A DNA stretch of 64,000 bases from Agarilytica sp045430285 (GCA_045430285.1 JAILXV010000005.1:310001-374000); one strand, 5' to 3'. Shown: positions 35,531 to 45,413, counted from the first letter of the stretch. Translations and numbers: made by a program. The notes: generated by a model not told the origin, from the sequence alone.

Positions 35531-36706
35531 ATGGAAAAAATGACGTTCGACGATCAGGCCCCCCGGGAAACTGCCGCTCACCAAAAACCGGAAGGCCCTA
35601 AGCGTACAATCCTACGGTTTAGCTTGGCGATTGCATGGATTACCGCGCTGAGTTTTGATTCTGTCGTACTATCACAGAGCGGTATTCTTTGGTATTTGGG
35701 CCATGGCAGCTTCGTTCTACTTGCCTTTCTACTCTCATACATCAGTACTCAAACGCCTGTTACCAACGCGGCCTTAGCCCTGCAATACACGCTATTGTTT
35801 TTGATTGCTGCAGTTGCGATATGGCTTTCTAGTTTCCCAAAAGCCATATTAGCCCCGGTTCTACTCACCATATGGGCTTCTTTTCTGCCTTTTTTATTTC
35901 AGATCAGAATGTTATTTATGGTGTGGGTGATCGTTAATTGTATTTTTATTTCTGTACTCGTATGGATAAAACCCGGTATTCAACACACTCTATCCGGAAT
36001 ATCATTCATCGGTTTTCAACTTTTTTCGATAGCCACCACCAGCGCAATGATCAATGCTGAACAAAAACGAGAGGAATTAGAAAAAACCCACAACAAGTTG
36101 CGTTCTGCGCAAGCGATGCTAAGTGAAGTAACAAAAAATGAAGAGCGACTGAGAATCGCTAGAGACATGCATGACAGTATTGGTCATCGGTTAACCGCCC
36201 TAAGTTTGGCATTGGAACATGCCAGACATAAACCACCATCTGATACGACTGAATTTTATGCCAAACTGAAAGAAGATGTCAGCCTTACATTAAACGAACT
36301 AAGAACAATAGTGAGTGAAACTCGCCGGCAAAGCGTCACCTCCATTTCACACATTCTTCAACTTCTTGCCTCAGAGATGCCGGACATAACACTTGAATGT
36401 GAAGAAGATATTGCCCTAACACATACAACCTTGGCCCAACAGATTATCTACTGCCTTCAAGAAGGGATGAGTAACGCAATACGACATGGTCACGCGAACC
36501 ATTTTAACGTTACATATAGAAAAACGCCCCAGCACTGTATTGTCTTGAAAGATAATGGGCAATGCCTCTCGGAAATTAGCGTCGGAAATGGGTTAAAGGG
36601 TATGCAAGAGCGACTTTCTCCTTTTGGTGGTCAAGCTGTGCTAAGCGCTGAGAAAGATGGTACGACGCTGTCACTCAGCTTCCAACTACCCCACGACCGC
36701 CTATAG
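35531..36706 (+). CDS. NarL/DesK-type sensor histidine kinase
   Basis: 391 residues: about five or six membrane segments (residues 30-170), a coiled coil (178-210), and a HisKA_3 dimerisation domain with the phospho-acceptor in RDMHDSIGHRLTALS. The HATPase domain carries QEGMSNAIRHGHA and KDNGQ...GNGLKGMQERL. No extracytoplasmic sensor domain, so it probably senses a membrane property or ligand, as DesK does. The partner regulator follows after 18 bases. Confidence 0.9.
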   Translation: MEKMTFDDQAPRETAAHQKPEGPKRTILRFSLAIAWITALSFDSVVLSQSGILWYLGHGSFVLLAFLLSYISTQTPVTNAALALQYTLLFLIAAVAIWLSSFPKAILAPVLLTIWASFLPFLFQIRMLFMVWVIVNCIFISVLVWIKPGIQHTLSGISFIGFQLFSIATTSAMINAEQKREELEKTHNKLRSAQAMLSEVTKNEERLRIARDMHDSIGHRLTALSLALEHARHKPPSDTTEFYAKLKEDVSLTLNELRTIVSETRRQSVTSISHILQLLASEMPDITLECEEDIALTHTTLAQQIIYCLQEGMSNAIRHGHANHFNVTYRKTPQHCIVLKDNGQCLSEISVGNGLKGMQERLSPFGGQAVLSAEKDGTTLSLSFQLPHDRL

Positions 36707-36724
36707 ACATACGGGAATCGAACT

Positions 36725-37369
36725 GTGATCACTATTGCACTTGTGGAAGACCAACCAATAATTCGGCACGGGATTAAAGACATCATCGAATTGGGCTCAA
36801 AGTACAGGGTGCTTATTCAGGCCGAAAACGGGAAGGATGCGTTAGCGAAACTGAATGACACCGCCGTGGACTTGATCATTTCTGATATTAGAATGCCTGA
36901 GATGGATGGAATCACCTTACTCAAACACCTGCGCAACCAAAAAGCTCGCACTCAATTTTTGATGCTCACCACCTTCGATGACACTGATCTATTTTTAAGT
37001 GCCGTCGCGGCAGGCTGCAATGGCTTCTTGTTAAAAGATGTCACAAAGGAAAAGCTTCATAAGGCTATTGATATTGTCGGCAACGGCGGAACAATGATCG
37101 AGCCTCAAACGCTAATATCACTCACAGAAAAAAACACCCTCCCCTCAGATAAAATCGACACAAAAACACTGGGTCACGAAAAACTGAGCGAAAAAGAAAA
37201 ACAAGTATTACGGCTGGCCGCGGCGGGATTTAGCAACAAAGAAATTGCATCAGGAATGCATTTAGCGGAAGGAACAATAAAAAATCATATGACACGGATG
37301 CTAGAAAAGCTTAACTGTCGAGACCGAACCCAAGCGGTTGTCAAAGCGATGCAGCTCCGCATTATCTAA
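36725..37369 (+). CDS. NarL/FixJ-family response regulator
   Basis: 214 residues starting at GTG 36725. Receiver domain (1-120) with Asp54 as the phospho-acceptor (LIISDIRMPEMDG) and the switch Lys in FLLKDV; LuxR-type HTH at the C-terminus (LSEKEKQVLRLAAAGFSNKE). Cognate to the kinase upstream. Its last 8 bases overlap the 3-prime end of convergent dinG. Confidence 0.92.
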   Translation: MITIALVEDQPIIRHGIKDIIELGSKYRVLIQAENGKDALAKLNDTAVDLIISDIRMPEMDGITLLKHLRNQKARTQFLMLTTFDDTDLFLSAVAAGCNGFLLKDVTKEKLHKAIDIVGNGGTMIEPQTLISLTEKNTLPSDKIDTKTLGHEKLSEKEKQVLRLAAAGFSNKEIASGMHLAEGTIKNHMTRMLEKLNCRDRTQAVVKAMQLRII

Positions 37370-39482
37370 TCTCTTGCCTGAACGCAGGCAATGAATTCAG
37401 CAATGATTTTCCATAACGCTTACTGACCAAACGACGATCCATAATTGTAATAGTACCGGTATCGCTTTCCGTTCGTAGTAAGCGCCCACATGATTGAATC
37501 AACCGCATAGAGGCGTCAGGCACACTCACTTGCATAAAGGCATTACCGCCTTTTGCTTCTATCCATTCAGCTAAGGCGGCCTCCAAAGGGTCATCCGGCA
37601 CTGAAAATGGAATTTTCGCTATAACGACATGCGTACAGTAGTCACCAGGAAGATCCACACCCTCGGCAAAACTTGCCAAACCAAAAATAATACTGCGCTT
37701 TTTGGCATCAACTCGTTTTTTGTGTTGGCGTACTAAAGCCTGTTTACTCTCAACGCCCTGCATGAGAATAATATCTTGAACCTCTGGGGGCAGTTCGTCA
37801 TGCACTTCTTGCATTTGTCTGCGCGATGAAAACAGCACCAGACTGCCAAGTTCATTTTCTAGGATTTCCGGCAGTAATTCGATAATACTTTCGGTATGGC
37901 GCATAGCATCGTTCGCTTCAACTGCATCGGCGGGAATAACCAGCTTGCCATTTTCTTGGAAGTTAAAGGGGCTCGGCACACAGGCATAATTGCTATCGTC
38001 GTACGTCCCCGCCCGATATTTAAAACGATCAAAAGAATTCAACGCTGTTAGGGTTGCAGAGGTCACCACCGCACCAAAACAACGGGACCATAAGCCATTT
38101 GCTAACGTCTTAGCCGCCAAGATCGGGCTAGCCACCAACTCAAAATCGACAATATCATTAAATTCAGCGAGTGTTATCCATCGCGCAAAGGGCCAGCTCT
38201 CGTCCATTTTTGTATCGACATAATGAGACCATAACGCTTCTGTCGCTTCAGACCGTGCCAACCAGCTGCCAAGTACAGGATAAAGGTTTTCCAAATCCAC
38301 TTTAGGAACGACTGGGTACTCTTCGTCAATAAGCGTGGTCAGTTCGTTATACAATTTACTTAATACACGGCTTAAATCATTGAACGCACGTGCAAGCTTT
38401 TGCGCTACGGCTTCAAGCGCTTCTGGCGCCACGCCGTTTTCGAAACGAAGGCGCGGCGAAGGCTGGGAGCGATCCACATAAGCCGTGAGCTGCTGCAGTA
38501 CATGCAAATGTTCTTCGTGAATCGTACGCACCGCTTTTAACTGGCTTTCAAGTGGTCGTGCTAGTTCTGAAAAATAGGTCGCATCTGCCACCGGAGCTAA
38601 TAAATTGGGCCATTGACCTTCACTCTGCCCCAACCAACGGATCGTACTTTTATAACGCACGTGATGTGCAAAATGATTCAGGGCCTTATCAGGAAGATGA
38701 TGGCCTTCGTCGAAAATATAAATTGTTTCTTCTGGCGCGGGCAATATAGCACCACCACCCAATGCCAGATCCGCCAGTACGAGGTCGTGATTTGCGACGA
38801 CCAAATCCGTTTCGCTCAAAGCATCTCGCGCTTTAAAGAATGCGCAATTACGAATATGTGAGCATTTTCGGCCTGTGCATTGTCGGTAATCAGTTGTTAC
38901 ACGTTGCCAAGCCGCAGGTGAAATCTCTTCTTCCCAATCATCCCGATCACCGTCCCAACGATTGTCAGACAATTGGCTCATCATATTTTTATATAAGTGC
39001 ACATCCTTTTCATCAATTACCGATGATTCATCTTCATATACGGGAATTAAATCAGAACTGTCATCGGTACAAAGAATGCGATCTAATTTGGCAAGACACA
39101 AATAACGGCCGCGGCCTTTTGCCAAACAGTAATCAAACTTCAATCCACTGTGAAGCAACACATCGGGCACGTCTTTAAGTACCACTTGCTCCTGCAACGC
39201 TATTGTCGCCGTCGCAAGCACGACACGCTTGTTCAGCGCTTTCGCAACAGGGAGTGCCGCCAGTAAGTAGGCGACCGTTTTACCGGTACCTGTACCCGCT
39301 TCGATAACGCAGATATGAGAATCTGACGAGCGCACATCTTCTTCGTCCAATTCAATATTACCGATCGTTTTCGCAATCTCGGCAATCATAAGTTTTTGAC
39401 CGTAACGAGGCTTAAGCGATTTCGATTCAAGAAATTGACTGTATGCGTTTTGAATCGTTTTTTTCGTATCGTTATTTAACAT
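37362..39482 (-). CDS. dinG: ATP-dependent DNA helicase DinG
   Basis: 706-residue superfamily 2 helicase (XPD-like). Walker A in EAGTGTGKTVAYLL, the DEAH-type box DEGHH, and four cysteines fitting an iron-sulfur cluster (CLAKGRGRYLC and CTGRKCSHIRNC). C-terminal motifs LFSSRRQM, FAEGVDLPG and QSCGRLLRTESD. Unwinds D-loops, R-loops and G-quadruplexes in repair. Two genes follow one another on the minus strand (acyltransferase then dinG), 32 bases apart. Confidence 0.93.
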   Translation of the reverse strand: MLNNDTKKTIQNAYSQFLESKSLKPRYGQKLMIAEIAKTIGNIELDEEDVRSSDSHICVIEAGTGTGKTVAYLLAALPVAKALNKRVVLATATIALQEQVVLKDVPDVLLHSGLKFDYCLAKGRGRYLCLAKLDRILCTDDSSDLIPVYEDESSVIDEKDVHLYKNMMSQLSDNRWDGDRDDWEEEISPAAWQRVTTDYRQCTGRKCSHIRNCAFFKARDALSETDLVVANHDLVLADLALGGGAILPAPEETIYIFDEGHHLPDKALNHFAHHVRYKSTIRWLGQSEGQWPNLLAPVADATYFSELARPLESQLKAVRTIHEEHLHVLQQLTAYVDRSQPSPRLRFENGVAPEALEAVAQKLARAFNDLSRVLSKLYNELTTLIDEEYPVVPKVDLENLYPVLGSWLARSEATEALWSHYVDTKMDESWPFARWITLAEFNDIVDFELVASPILAAKTLANGLWSRCFGAVVTSATLTALNSFDRFKYRAGTYDDSNYACVPSPFNFQENGKLVIPADAVEANDAMRHTESIIELLPEILENELGSLVLFSSRRQMQEVHDELPPEVQDIILMQGVESKQALVRQHKKRVDAKKRSIIFGLASFAEGVDLPGDYCTHVVIAKIPFSVPDDPLEAALAEWIEAKGGNAFMQVSVPDASMRLIQSCGRLLRTESDTGTITIMDRRLVSKRYGKSLLNSLPAFRQEIR

Positions 39483-39514
39483 AAGCCCCTGGCTCTACAT
39501 AAGGAATTGTGAGC

Positions 39515-40702
39515 TTATGTTTCAGATGTTGGTTCGTTTTCTTTTGGTGCTGCTAACTTTTGATAAACAGGATTTGCATACCCCTTTAAACAGGTCTCAC
39601 GGTATTTACTTTTACACGAATCAATATGCTGCTTAAATTTTTCTCTTTCGTTATCTAACTGTAGATCGCTGAAGAGTTTCCCCTCACTGCCAACAGTTAC
39701 ACGAGGAGATGACTGCTCCAACATTTCATACGCGAAACAATTTGTCGGGTGCAAAACATAATTTTCGCGAATTTGTGAATCAAGCAGTTCCGTAATGCTG
39801 TCGTTACTGTCTAAGCCTGCCCCCATAGGGTGCCCAAAGGCAACATGCACATTCCCCTTATACCCTACGATACCTTTCGCAATGCTTTGCACATCTTCGT
39901 GCTGACCTTTTTGGTATTCCCCATCCACGTCTTTCTTGACCATTTCCCGTGCTTTGGCGAAGTCACACGGATCATACTCGTAAGAAATACTCACAGGGAC
40001 AATTTCTAATTCGTTCAAATATTCTTGATAACTTCGCTGCTTTCCTTTATTTAACATCAACATGCTAACAATCGCTGGATTAGTCACATCAATGCCATCC
40101 TTTGCACGCCCTTCACGCTGCGCAATCCATACATTCTCGTTGTCGTTTGCAACAGAGTGATGAATGTAACCAGAAAGTAATTTCGCTGCTTTTAATTTTT
40201 CACGCGGCGCCTTTGCTGATCGGTTCACGATAAAGCACTTATTCAAACGCATTAACTCAGAGGCAAAGGGTTTTGTAAGCAGGTTGTCACCAATCGCGAT
40301 ACGGAGCGTAGAAAAGTCGTTTTGATATAACGCCCAGTTCACGAACGCGGGGTCCATCGCGATATCTCGGTGGTTACTGACAAATACATGCGCACGTGTT
40401 TTATCAAGATGCTCTAAACCCGAAATAGTTAAGGTCTCAACTGTGCTATCTAGCATGCTTTTCAAATAGCTTTCGATATACGCTTGTACATCATGCACCG
40501 CGTTAACGTCGCCTAACTCCTGCTTCAAGCGACCTTTCACAATCGGACGAAGCAAGGGCGCAATATAACGACCAAAACGTGGCAGCTTAAATTTAGCAAT
40601 ACTGTCCAAAAATTCAGAATCCCCCAGCAGCCGGTCAATCACCGGTCGTACTTCTGTATCTTGATACGGTCTCATTGCATCGAAATCGGATATTTTTGCC
40701 AC
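39515..40702 (-). CDS. PlsC-domain acyltransferase
   Basis: 395 residues from a GTG at 40702 with AAGAGAG upstream; the frame is open to a TTG at 40783. A conserved N-terminal DFDAMRPYQDTEVRPV is followed by a PlsC-type domain with SNHRDIAMDP (His and Asp catalytic pair, one residue wider than the standard HX4D) and a later WIAQREGRAKDG. Predicted to acylate a glycerolipid or lysophospholipid at the inner membrane; the exact acceptor is unknown. Confidence 0.82.
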   Translation of the reverse strand: MAKISDFDAMRPYQDTEVRPVIDRLLGDSEFLDSIAKFKLPRFGRYIAPLLRPIVKGRLKQELGDVNAVHDVQAYIESYLKSMLDSTVETLTISGLEHLDKTRAHVFVSNHRDIAMDPAFVNWALYQNDFSTLRIAIGDNLLTKPFASELMRLNKCFIVNRSAKAPREKLKAAKLLSGYIHHSVANDNENVWIAQREGRAKDGIDVTNPAIVSMLMLNKGKQRSYQEYLNELEIVPVSISYEYDPCDFAKAREMVKKDVDGEYQKGQHEDVQSIAKGIVGYKGNVHVAFGHPMGAGLDSNDSITELLDSQIRENYVLHPTNCFAYEMLEQSSPRVTVGSEGKLFSDLQLDNEREKFKQHIDSCKSKYRETCLKGYANPVYQKLAAPKENEPTSET

Positions 40703-40948
40703 TAAATGCTCTCTTACTTGTATGTGCCACTTTGCGTTAAGCGCGCGATTATACCTGCTGTAATTTAACGGATCACCTGCCAATGCTCACATAAGCACTT
40801 AATTCCCCTAGCATCAAAGGTTCAGCTGTAGTTTTTAGTCCCTGCCTCAAACGAAGTGTCGGGCATATGTTAGACTTAGGGAGGTATTCAAAATTCGGGG
40901 CAACGGTTATCCGCCCCATTAAAATGACTAAAATAAGCCTTATTCTGA

Positions 40949-42226
40949 ATGAAAATTCTTCTCGTCGAAGATAGTGCAACCATCCGCTACGCAATGTGCA
41001 TGTACATTGAAAATGCGGGCCACGAGACACTGGTAGCCGAAAGCGGCGAGCAAGCCTTACAAATACTCGATACAACACCTGTCGACATGGTGGTCATGGA
41101 TGTCGAGATGCCAGGCTTAGATGGATTTGAAACCACACGTTTAATCCGAGAATGGTTGGGAGATCACTGGATACCGATCATTTTTGTGACCGGAAAGAGC
41201 GAGGCCTCAAGCCTTGAAGAAGGGATTGCGGCTGGGGGCGACGATTACTTAATTAAACCGGTCAATGAAACCATTTTGAACGCTAAAATCCGCGCGATGG
41301 AACGTATCACGGCTATGCGTGACGAGCTAGCAAAGCTAAACCAAGAATTAACCATACTGAGCCAGCGAGACGGGTTAACCCAGCTCTACAATCGTCGGAC
41401 CTTTGAAGAAAAGGCCACCGAACTCTGGGACCACTCGACAAGAAATAAAACCCCGCTCACGATACTGCTATTAGATATCGACCACTTTAAACTCTACAAC
41501 GACCTATACGGCCACCCCGCTGGGGATGAGTGTATCCGGCAAGTCTCGGCCATGCTCGCGCGCTGTCTCAATCGCTCGGCTGATTTAGTCGCACGCTACG
41601 GAGGGGAAGAGTTTATCGCCCTGTTGCCCGATACCCCCGAGCAAGGCGCGATTCATATGTGCGAACTTATTCGCAGCAGCATTGAAAAGCTCAATATAAA
41701 ACACCGTGATTCATCTTGCAGTAAAGTCGTGACGGCGAGCATCGGTGCAACCGTCGTGAATTACACCACCGGTACCGACATGGACTTCCAGGTAAGTCGC
41801 GCCGACCAAGCCCTGTACGACTCAAAATCTAACGGACGTAATTGCTCGACAGTAAGAGAGTACAACCCTCAGAGTAAAGTGCTGATCATCGACCGAGTAG
41901 AGGAGAACCTCGACATGATGAGCAAAAACCTACAAGGGCATTGCTCCGTCATCGTCTCATTGCACGACAATGAATGCATTGCACTTGCGGAGGAATACTA
42001 CCCAGATTTGATACTTCTGGACGTTCAACCAGGGGCCAAACATCAAGAGCTTTGCCTTGCCCTGAAAGAAAACCCAAAGACTAAATCTATTCCTGTCGTC
42101 CTCATTTCCGCATCAGACCACGAGGAACTGCAGCGTTTTGGGAAGGAAATTCATGCAAATGGATGCCTGACTAAACCCCTCGACCGAGACCGTCTGATAG
42201 CAACAGTGAATCAATTTTTACTCTAA
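40949..42226 (+). CDS. REC-GGDEF-REC diguanylate cyclase response regulator
   Basis: 425 residues. N-terminal receiver with Asp51 (MVVMDVEMPG); GGDEF domain (about 135-300) with the active GGEEF loop and an RxxD inhibitory site (RSAD) exactly five residues before it; and a second receiver (about 305-425) in which the acidic pair is DR (LIIDRVEEN) but the acceptor Asp (LILLDVQPG) and Lys (LTKPLD) remain. It should make cyclic di-GMP with product inhibition. Two receivers around one GGDEF suggest dual input. Confidence 0.92.
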   Translation: MKILLVEDSATIRYAMCMYIENAGHETLVAESGEQALQILDTTPVDMVVMDVEMPGLDGFETTRLIREWLGDHWIPIIFVTGKSEASSLEEGIAAGGDDYLIKPVNETILNAKIRAMERITAMRDELAKLNQELTILSQRDGLTQLYNRRTFEEKATELWDHSTRNKTPLTILLLDIDHFKLYNDLYGHPAGDECIRQVSAMLARCLNRSADLVARYGGEEFIALLPDTPEQGAIHMCELIRSSIEKLNIKHRDSSCSKVVTASIGATVVNYTTGTDMDFQVSRADQALYDSKSNGRNCSTVREYNPQSKVLIIDRVEENLDMMSKNLQGHCSVIVSLHDNECIALAEEYYPDLILLDVQPGAKHQELCLALKENPKTKSIPVVLISASDHEELQRFGKEIHANGCLTKPLDRDRLIATVNQFLL

Positions 42227-42251
42227 GAATTTTTCGAGAGCGCGATGCAAA

Positions 42252-42272
42252 AAGCTTAGCCTGAACGCTAAC
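42252..42272 (-). terminator. Terminator after the small exported protein
   Basis: Minus-strand GTTAGC-GTTCAG-GCTAAGC followed by TTTTT. It sits about 40 bases beyond the stop of the 47-residue gene. Confidence 0.5.
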
Positions 42273-42310
42273 CCCGCATGCGACTTTTTTTGGCTGCTTT
42301 TGACTTATCG

Positions 42311-42454
42311 CTATTCAGCGTTTTTTAACACGTACACACTTTCGGCCGAAGCTTGAACGGTGTCAATCGCGTCTTGTGGTGCTGCTTCCACGTGAGCAAC
42401 AAACAAAAATAGACTCGCAACAAAGAAAAACCCCGTTACAATTTTTTCGACCAT
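42311..42454 (-). CDS. Small exported protein (47 residues)
   Basis: Minus-strand ATG at 42454 with GAGGTG 6-7 bases upstream, 47 codons and TAG. The first 25 residues form a textbook Sec signal: MVEK, a hydrophobic core GFFFVASLFLFVA, then HVEAAP with an AxA-like cleavage site. The mature part would be only about 22 residues, acidic, ending YVLKNAE. No family recognised. It has its own terminator and lies 264 bases downstream of pyrB. Confidence 0.6.
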   Translation of the reverse strand: MVEKIVTGFFFVASLFLFVAHVEAAPQDAIDTVQASAESVYVLKNAE

Positions 42455-42718
42455 GCGTGACACCTCGAGTAGCTGATGGGTCCAGTATAGAAACCCAGCA
42501 CCAGGACAAACATTGATCAGTTCACACTTTTTTGGCGGGCTCAGATGCGTTTTTTATAGATGCCCGTGAAAGCTAAGGTTTCAGCTATTAAAACCGCGAA
42601 AACGGAAAAAACAGAACAAAAACAGGCATTTAAATGCCACCTTAATTCCAGTAAAAAGATGCGTCAAACAAAGAAGGATCAAACATTAGGTAGGACAGCT
42701 AAACATTAGATACGACCG
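42455..42718. other. Intergenic region between pyrB and the small exported gene
   Basis: No gene visible. It contains the 14-base palindrome GGCATTTAAATGCC near 42630 and the pair AAACCGCG/CGCGGTTT-like repeats around 42590. One of these may end pyrB transcription, though no clean T-run follows. Confidence 0.35.
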
Positions 42719-43732
42719 TTAAACTCCGCGGCTGTGAAACCAATTGACCGGACGCGCCGTTTTATCAACCTGATCTGCCACATCGAGGATAAGTGCAAAC
42801 AAAGCCATTCGAACGACCAAGCCGTTATCTGCTTGCCGAAAAATGGCCAAGTTAGGGTTCTGGTTCAAGTCGCTGTCGAGTTCATTTGCTTCAGAACGTG
42901 AGTCACGCGGAAGTGGGTGCATGATCACGGTATTTGGCTCACAAAACTTGGTGTAAATCGCCTGGTTTAGACGAAAACGACCGCGGTATACATCCGCCTC
43001 CTCCTTCGATTCAAAACGTTCTTCTTGGATACGCGTCGAATACACGATATCCACATTGCCAATGCTATTAACCAAATCGTTAGAAACCGAGACGGTATGG
43101 CCCGCCGCTTTTAAAGGGTCCATGTACTTTTCAGGCATCGCCAACTCTTGAGGGGAAACAAGCATGACGTGTAAGTTATTGAAAAGGCTCAGCAAACGTA
43201 CTAGCGAATGCACAGTGCGACCGAATTTAAGATCACCGATCATTGCGATCCGTAAACCATCCAAGCTACGGCCTTTATCCTTCAGTTCTTTTTGAATCGT
43301 ATATAAATCGAGTAGCGCTTGGCTTGGGTGCTCATTCGACCCATCTCCCCCATTAATAACAGGTACGCGGCTCGCTTCAGAAAACTCCGCAACCGATCCA
43401 GACTCTGGATGGCGCATACAAATAACATCACTGTAGCCAGAAAGGACCCGCGCCGTATCGTAAAGCGACTCCCCTTTAGCGATCGCAGAGCTTTTAAAGC
43501 CCGTCGTTTCTCTTACTTCACCGCCCAGCAAATTAAATGCACAACCGAAGCTCACCCGAGTTCGTGTTGAAGGCTCAAAAAACATATTACCGAGGATTGC
43601 GCCTTCAAGTACGCGGGTAACCTTTTGCCGAGAAGCATAAGGCGCCATATGATCGGCCACGGTAAAAATTCGTTCGATGTCAGCCCGCTCAAACTGCTCC
43701 ACTGATAGGATGTGTGCGCCCGCAAATTTCAC
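42719..43732 (-). CDS. pyrB: Aspartate carbamoyltransferase catalytic chain
   Basis: Condenses aspartate and carbamoyl phosphate in pyrimidine synthesis. 337 residues with the carbamoyl-phosphate loop FEPSTRTRVSF, HPSQALLDLYT, and HPLPRDSR near the C-terminus. Longer than the E. coli chain (311). No pyrI or inactive dihydroorotase (pyrC-like) partner is adjacent, so the quaternary type is open. Downstream of sbcB on the same strand. Confidence 0.93.
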   Translation of the reverse strand: MKFAGAHILSVEQFERADIERIFTVADHMAPYASRQKVTRVLEGAILGNMFFEPSTRTRVSFGCAFNLLGGEVRETTGFKSSAIAKGESLYDTARVLSGYSDVICMRHPESGSVAEFSEASRVPVINGGDGSNEHPSQALLDLYTIQKELKDKGRSLDGLRIAMIGDLKFGRTVHSLVRLLSLFNNLHVMLVSPQELAMPEKYMDPLKAAGHTVSVSNDLVNSIGNVDIVYSTRIQEERFESKEEADVYRGRFRLNQAIYTKFCEPNTVIMHPLPRDSRSEANELDSDLNQNPNLAIFRQADNGLVVRMALFALILDVADQVDKTARPVNWFHSRGV

Positions 43733-43808
43733 TCAAATTACCTCGATTCAATATGGCCACTAAGTATGCATGTAAATTGCCGGCGTATTTTATGCCCGTG
43801 GCTTTTTT

Positions 43809-45260
43809 CTATAAAGCAGATTCTTCTGGCAATGACGAAAATTTTGCTAAATGCGCACGGGCATAACGGCGTAATTGTGCCAATACCTCACACTTTTCGG
43901 GAGCCTGCTGATGCTCCTGAGCAAGCAAATCAAGACGCAAGGTAAGCTCATCGTAGCTCAAGCGGTTATCACCCCCGTGCGTTAAACGCTCCGCCACATA
44001 TTCATTCCATTCAGCCGTTTCTTGGGCAGATAACGCAGCAGGGAAGTTTCGTGCTTTGTATCGCCCCAGCATGGCATTTAACCGCGAATCATCAAAAATA
44101 TAATTCTCTGTCGCAAGCGCTTCACTATCGGCCCGTCGTAGCTCGGTCATTAAGCGTTTATCTTCATTCCCAATAAAACCGTTATAGAGCTGCGATTCTG
44201 CGTCTTCGGACGGCGTAAAACTATCCAAGGCATACATGGCTTGCAGTGTGGCCCCAATATTCATCGCGCGTAATACCCCCCAATGAGTCTCGCATTGGGC
44301 TTTATCAATCCCTAAGCGCTGAGCAGAGGCAGGATCAAGCAGCTTGGTGGTAGCCAATACGGGGCACTTATTGAGATGAACAAGCTTAATCGGCAATCGA
44401 TACTCCCCTTCTGGCAAATCCTCTTCTCGTGTAAAAACCCGTTCGCGAATTTGTTCGGGGCTTAGGCTCGCCATAGGGGAAGGGTCTACGGATAAGTCAT
44501 AAACAATAACGGCGTTTTTATTTATAGGATGCATGGCAAGCGGAGCAATGATTCCCGCACAACCTCTGGACGCAGGAAACCGTGATGAGATATGTAACAA
44601 AGGCTTACAGGCGGCTAAATCGATCATCCCCCCCACAGCTCGCTTCGAGCGATTGTTCACGACGTATGCATAAAGAGCTGGCTTTGTCGTTTTGATGAGT
44701 TTTGCTAGGCCAATGGTCGCCTCCACATCTGAAAAGGCATCGTGTGCAGACTGGTGTGAAATACCGTTTGCGGCCGTCAGGCTCTCTAACTTGAAGCTGG
44801 GCTTACCATCAATCAGCGGCCACTCAATTCCTTCTGGGCGCAACGCATAAACAAGACGCACCATATCAATAATATCCCAGCGGGAATTGCCATTTTTCCA
44901 CTCGCGCTCGTAGGGATCGTAAAAGTTTCGGTATAGGGTATAGCGCGTCACCTCATCGTCGAAACGCAGTGAATTGTAACCAACACCACAGGTCTTAGGT
45001 ACAGCCAGCTCAGCATGAATTTTAGCGATGAATTCAGCCTCCAATAGCCCCTTATCACTGGCAACTTGCGGCAAAATACCCGTAATCAAACACGCCTCTG
45101 GCTGAGGCCACATATCTTCTGGCGGCTTGCAGTAAATCACCAATGGATCGCCAACAATATTTAGGTCTTCGTCGGTACGGACCCCCGCGAACTGACTTGC
45201 ACGGTCAACCGACGGCGTCGCTCCCCACGTTTCGTAATCATGCCAATAAAAGGTGTTCAT
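43809..45260 (-). CDS. sbcB: Exodeoxyribonuclease I
   Basis: 3-prime to 5-prime single-strand DNA exonuclease of mismatch repair and recombination. 483 residues from the ATG at 45260 (AGGCGAG upstream; the frame is open 11 codons further). DEDDh exonuclease motifs: FYWHDYETWG, VGYNSLRFDDEVTRYTLYRN and SAHDAFSDVEATIGLAKL. C-terminal SH3-like and helical domains follow. Divergent from can across the heptamer repeat. Confidence 0.94.
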   Translation of the reverse strand: MNTFYWHDYETWGATPSVDRASQFAGVRTDEDLNIVGDPLVIYCKPPEDMWPQPEACLITGILPQVASDKGLLEAEFIAKIHAELAVPKTCGVGYNSLRFDDEVTRYTLYRNFYDPYEREWKNGNSRWDIIDMVRLVYALRPEGIEWPLIDGKPSFKLESLTAANGISHQSAHDAFSDVEATIGLAKLIKTTKPALYAYVVNNRSKRAVGGMIDLAACKPLLHISSRFPASRGCAGIIAPLAMHPINKNAVIVYDLSVDPSPMASLSPEQIRERVFTREEDLPEGEYRLPIKLVHLNKCPVLATTKLLDPASAQRLGIDKAQCETHWGVLRAMNIGATLQAMYALDSFTPSEDAESQLYNGFIGNEDKRLMTELRRADSEALATENYIFDDSRLNAMLGRYKARNFPAALSAQETAEWNEYVAERLTHGGDNRLSYDELTLRLDLLAQEHQQAPEKCEVLAQLRRYARAHLAKFSSLPEESAL

Positions 45261-45306
45261 TCTCGCCTGCATCGGTTGGTGGTCATCAAACAACTATCAT
45301 ACCACT

Positions 45307-45372
45307 CCCGTTTCCCGTTTCCCGTTTCCCGTTTCCCGTTTCCCGTTTCCCGTTTCCCGTTTCCCGTTTCCC
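45307..45372. repeat. (CCCGTTT)9.4 heptanucleotide tandem repeat
   Basis: Nine perfect copies of CCCGTTT plus CCC, 66 bases without a mismatch, in the 153-base divergent promoter region between sbcB and can. The heptamer is not a multiple of three, and slipped-strand change in copy number would move flanking sites by 7 bases. A possible -10 for can (TATACT, 45376-45381) lies 3 bases beyond the repeat. Confidence 0.95.
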
Positions 45373-45413
45373 AGGATATACTCCCGACCGACTATTTTTT
45401 TGTTGAGGGCAGC

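Noticed and set aside
45240..45413. N-terminal extension of carbonic anhydrase through the heptamer repeat
   Set aside because: It consists of repeat-encoded Phe-Pro-Val-Ser-Arg units; a strong ribosome site and the family start lie at 45414.
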